This document shows positions 4,740 to 5,022 of a stretch of DNA of 5,022 nucleotides, one piece after another. The position numbers were made by a program, and so were the translations under genes. Source of the DNA: Bacillota bacterium (lineage in GTDB: Bacteria; Bacillota; Limnochordia; Limnochordales; ZCTH02-B6). The notes below the pieces were generated by a model. It was given only the letters and a program-made list of their open reading frames with translations. It did no database searches and was not told the DNA's origin. How positions within the stretch are numbered: position 1 is the stretch's first letter; every line of letters starts with the position of its first letter. Location of the stretch: NCBI GenBank assembly GCA_017578085.1, contig PKQR01000158.1:1-5022 (forward strand), in the 5' to 3' direction.

Positions 4740-5022
4740 ACGTGGCTGCCCAGGTGCGGGCGCAAATCCAGCAGCTGGTGGCGGACGGCCTCAACCGGGC
4801 GCGTGCGGCCGGCGAGCTGAGCCTCGGCCGCGACGTCGCGCCCGCTGAGATTCAGGTAGAGCGTCCCAAGGACCGGGCCCACGGGGACTGGGCTACCAAC
4901 GCCGCGATGGTGCTGGCCCGGGAGGCCCGCACAGCCCCGCGCCAGATCGCCGAAGCCGTGGTACGTCATCTCGATCCCCAGGGGACCCTCGTGGAGCGGG
5001 CCGAGGTGGCGGGTCCCGGCTT
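4736..5022 (+). CDS. argS: Arginyl-tRNA synthetase, N-terminal part (cut by the window edge)
   Basis: ArgS charges tRNA-Arg with arginine. Only the first 95 codons are present. They form the N-terminal additional domain (Add-1) that binds the tRNA D-loop. The diagnostic segment is PKDRAHGDWATNAAMVLARE (residues 44-63), matching the family pattern of HGD-(FYW)-A-(TS)-N-x-A, and the last codons read VAGPG, which in ArgS leads into the first catalytic strand. The HIGH-type and KMSK-type signatures lie beyond the edge. ATG 4736 is preceded by GGGAG (4722-4726) at 9 bases and overlaps the speB stop by 4 bases, so argS seems to be translated from the polyamine transcript. That places protein synthesis and polyamine use of arginine under shared control (inference). 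A separate argS promoter inside speB cannot be excluded. Confidence 0.93.
   Translation, partial: MNVAAQVRAQIQQLVADGLNRARAAGELSLGRDVAPAEIQVERPKDRAHGDWATNAAMVLAREARTAPRQIAEAVVRHLDPQGTLVERAEVAGPG

Overview
The window is visibly GC-rich, tightly packed bacterial DNA with every gene on the + strand. Strong AGGAGG-type ribosome binding sites, frequent GTG starts, a hemB-hemL pair, a Bacillus-type SpeE/SpeB pair and a pyruvoyl-dependent arginine decarboxylase together suggest a high-GC, probably thermophilic Firmicute of the Symbiobacterium/Thermaerobacter kind. That placement is an inference from protein resemblance and gene order; no marker here fixes the species.

Layout: (1) Positions 1-138 hold the last 45 codons of hemB (porphobilinogen synthase). 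They overlap by ATGA with hemL (135-1436, glutamate-1-semialdehyde aminomutase), so this is the end of a heme biosynthesis operon. (2) 1453-1935 encodes a small MaoC-like hotdog protein in which the usual catalytic His of the hydratase motif is Tyr. (3) 1987-2391 is ndk, nucleoside diphosphate kinase. (4) A good extended -10 promoter (2400-2427) in the ndk-pdaD gap starts a polyamine block: pdaD (2466-2924), speE (2984-3847, or from TTG 2957) and speB (3849-4739). (5) argS starts at 4736, overlaps speB by ATGA and runs off the right edge.

The last four genes all concern arginine. PdaD would decarboxylate arginine to agmatine. SpeB and SpeE would then convert agmatine to spermidine, either through putrescine or, as in Thermus thermophilus, through N1-aminopropylagmatine. 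ArgS uses the same arginine for protein synthesis. No AdoMet decarboxylase (source of the aminopropyl donor) lies in the window.

The most unusual spot is the pdaD-speE junction. A strong intrinsic terminator hairpin with a T run (2950-2980) ends only 3 bases before the speE ATG and covers its translation start region. The best ribosome binding site there (2939-2947) points instead to a TTG inside the hairpin. This suggests speE is controlled by attenuation or by ribosome-dependent readthrough. I did not find a clearly new multi-gene system; the remaining content is well-known housekeeping and polyamine metabolism.
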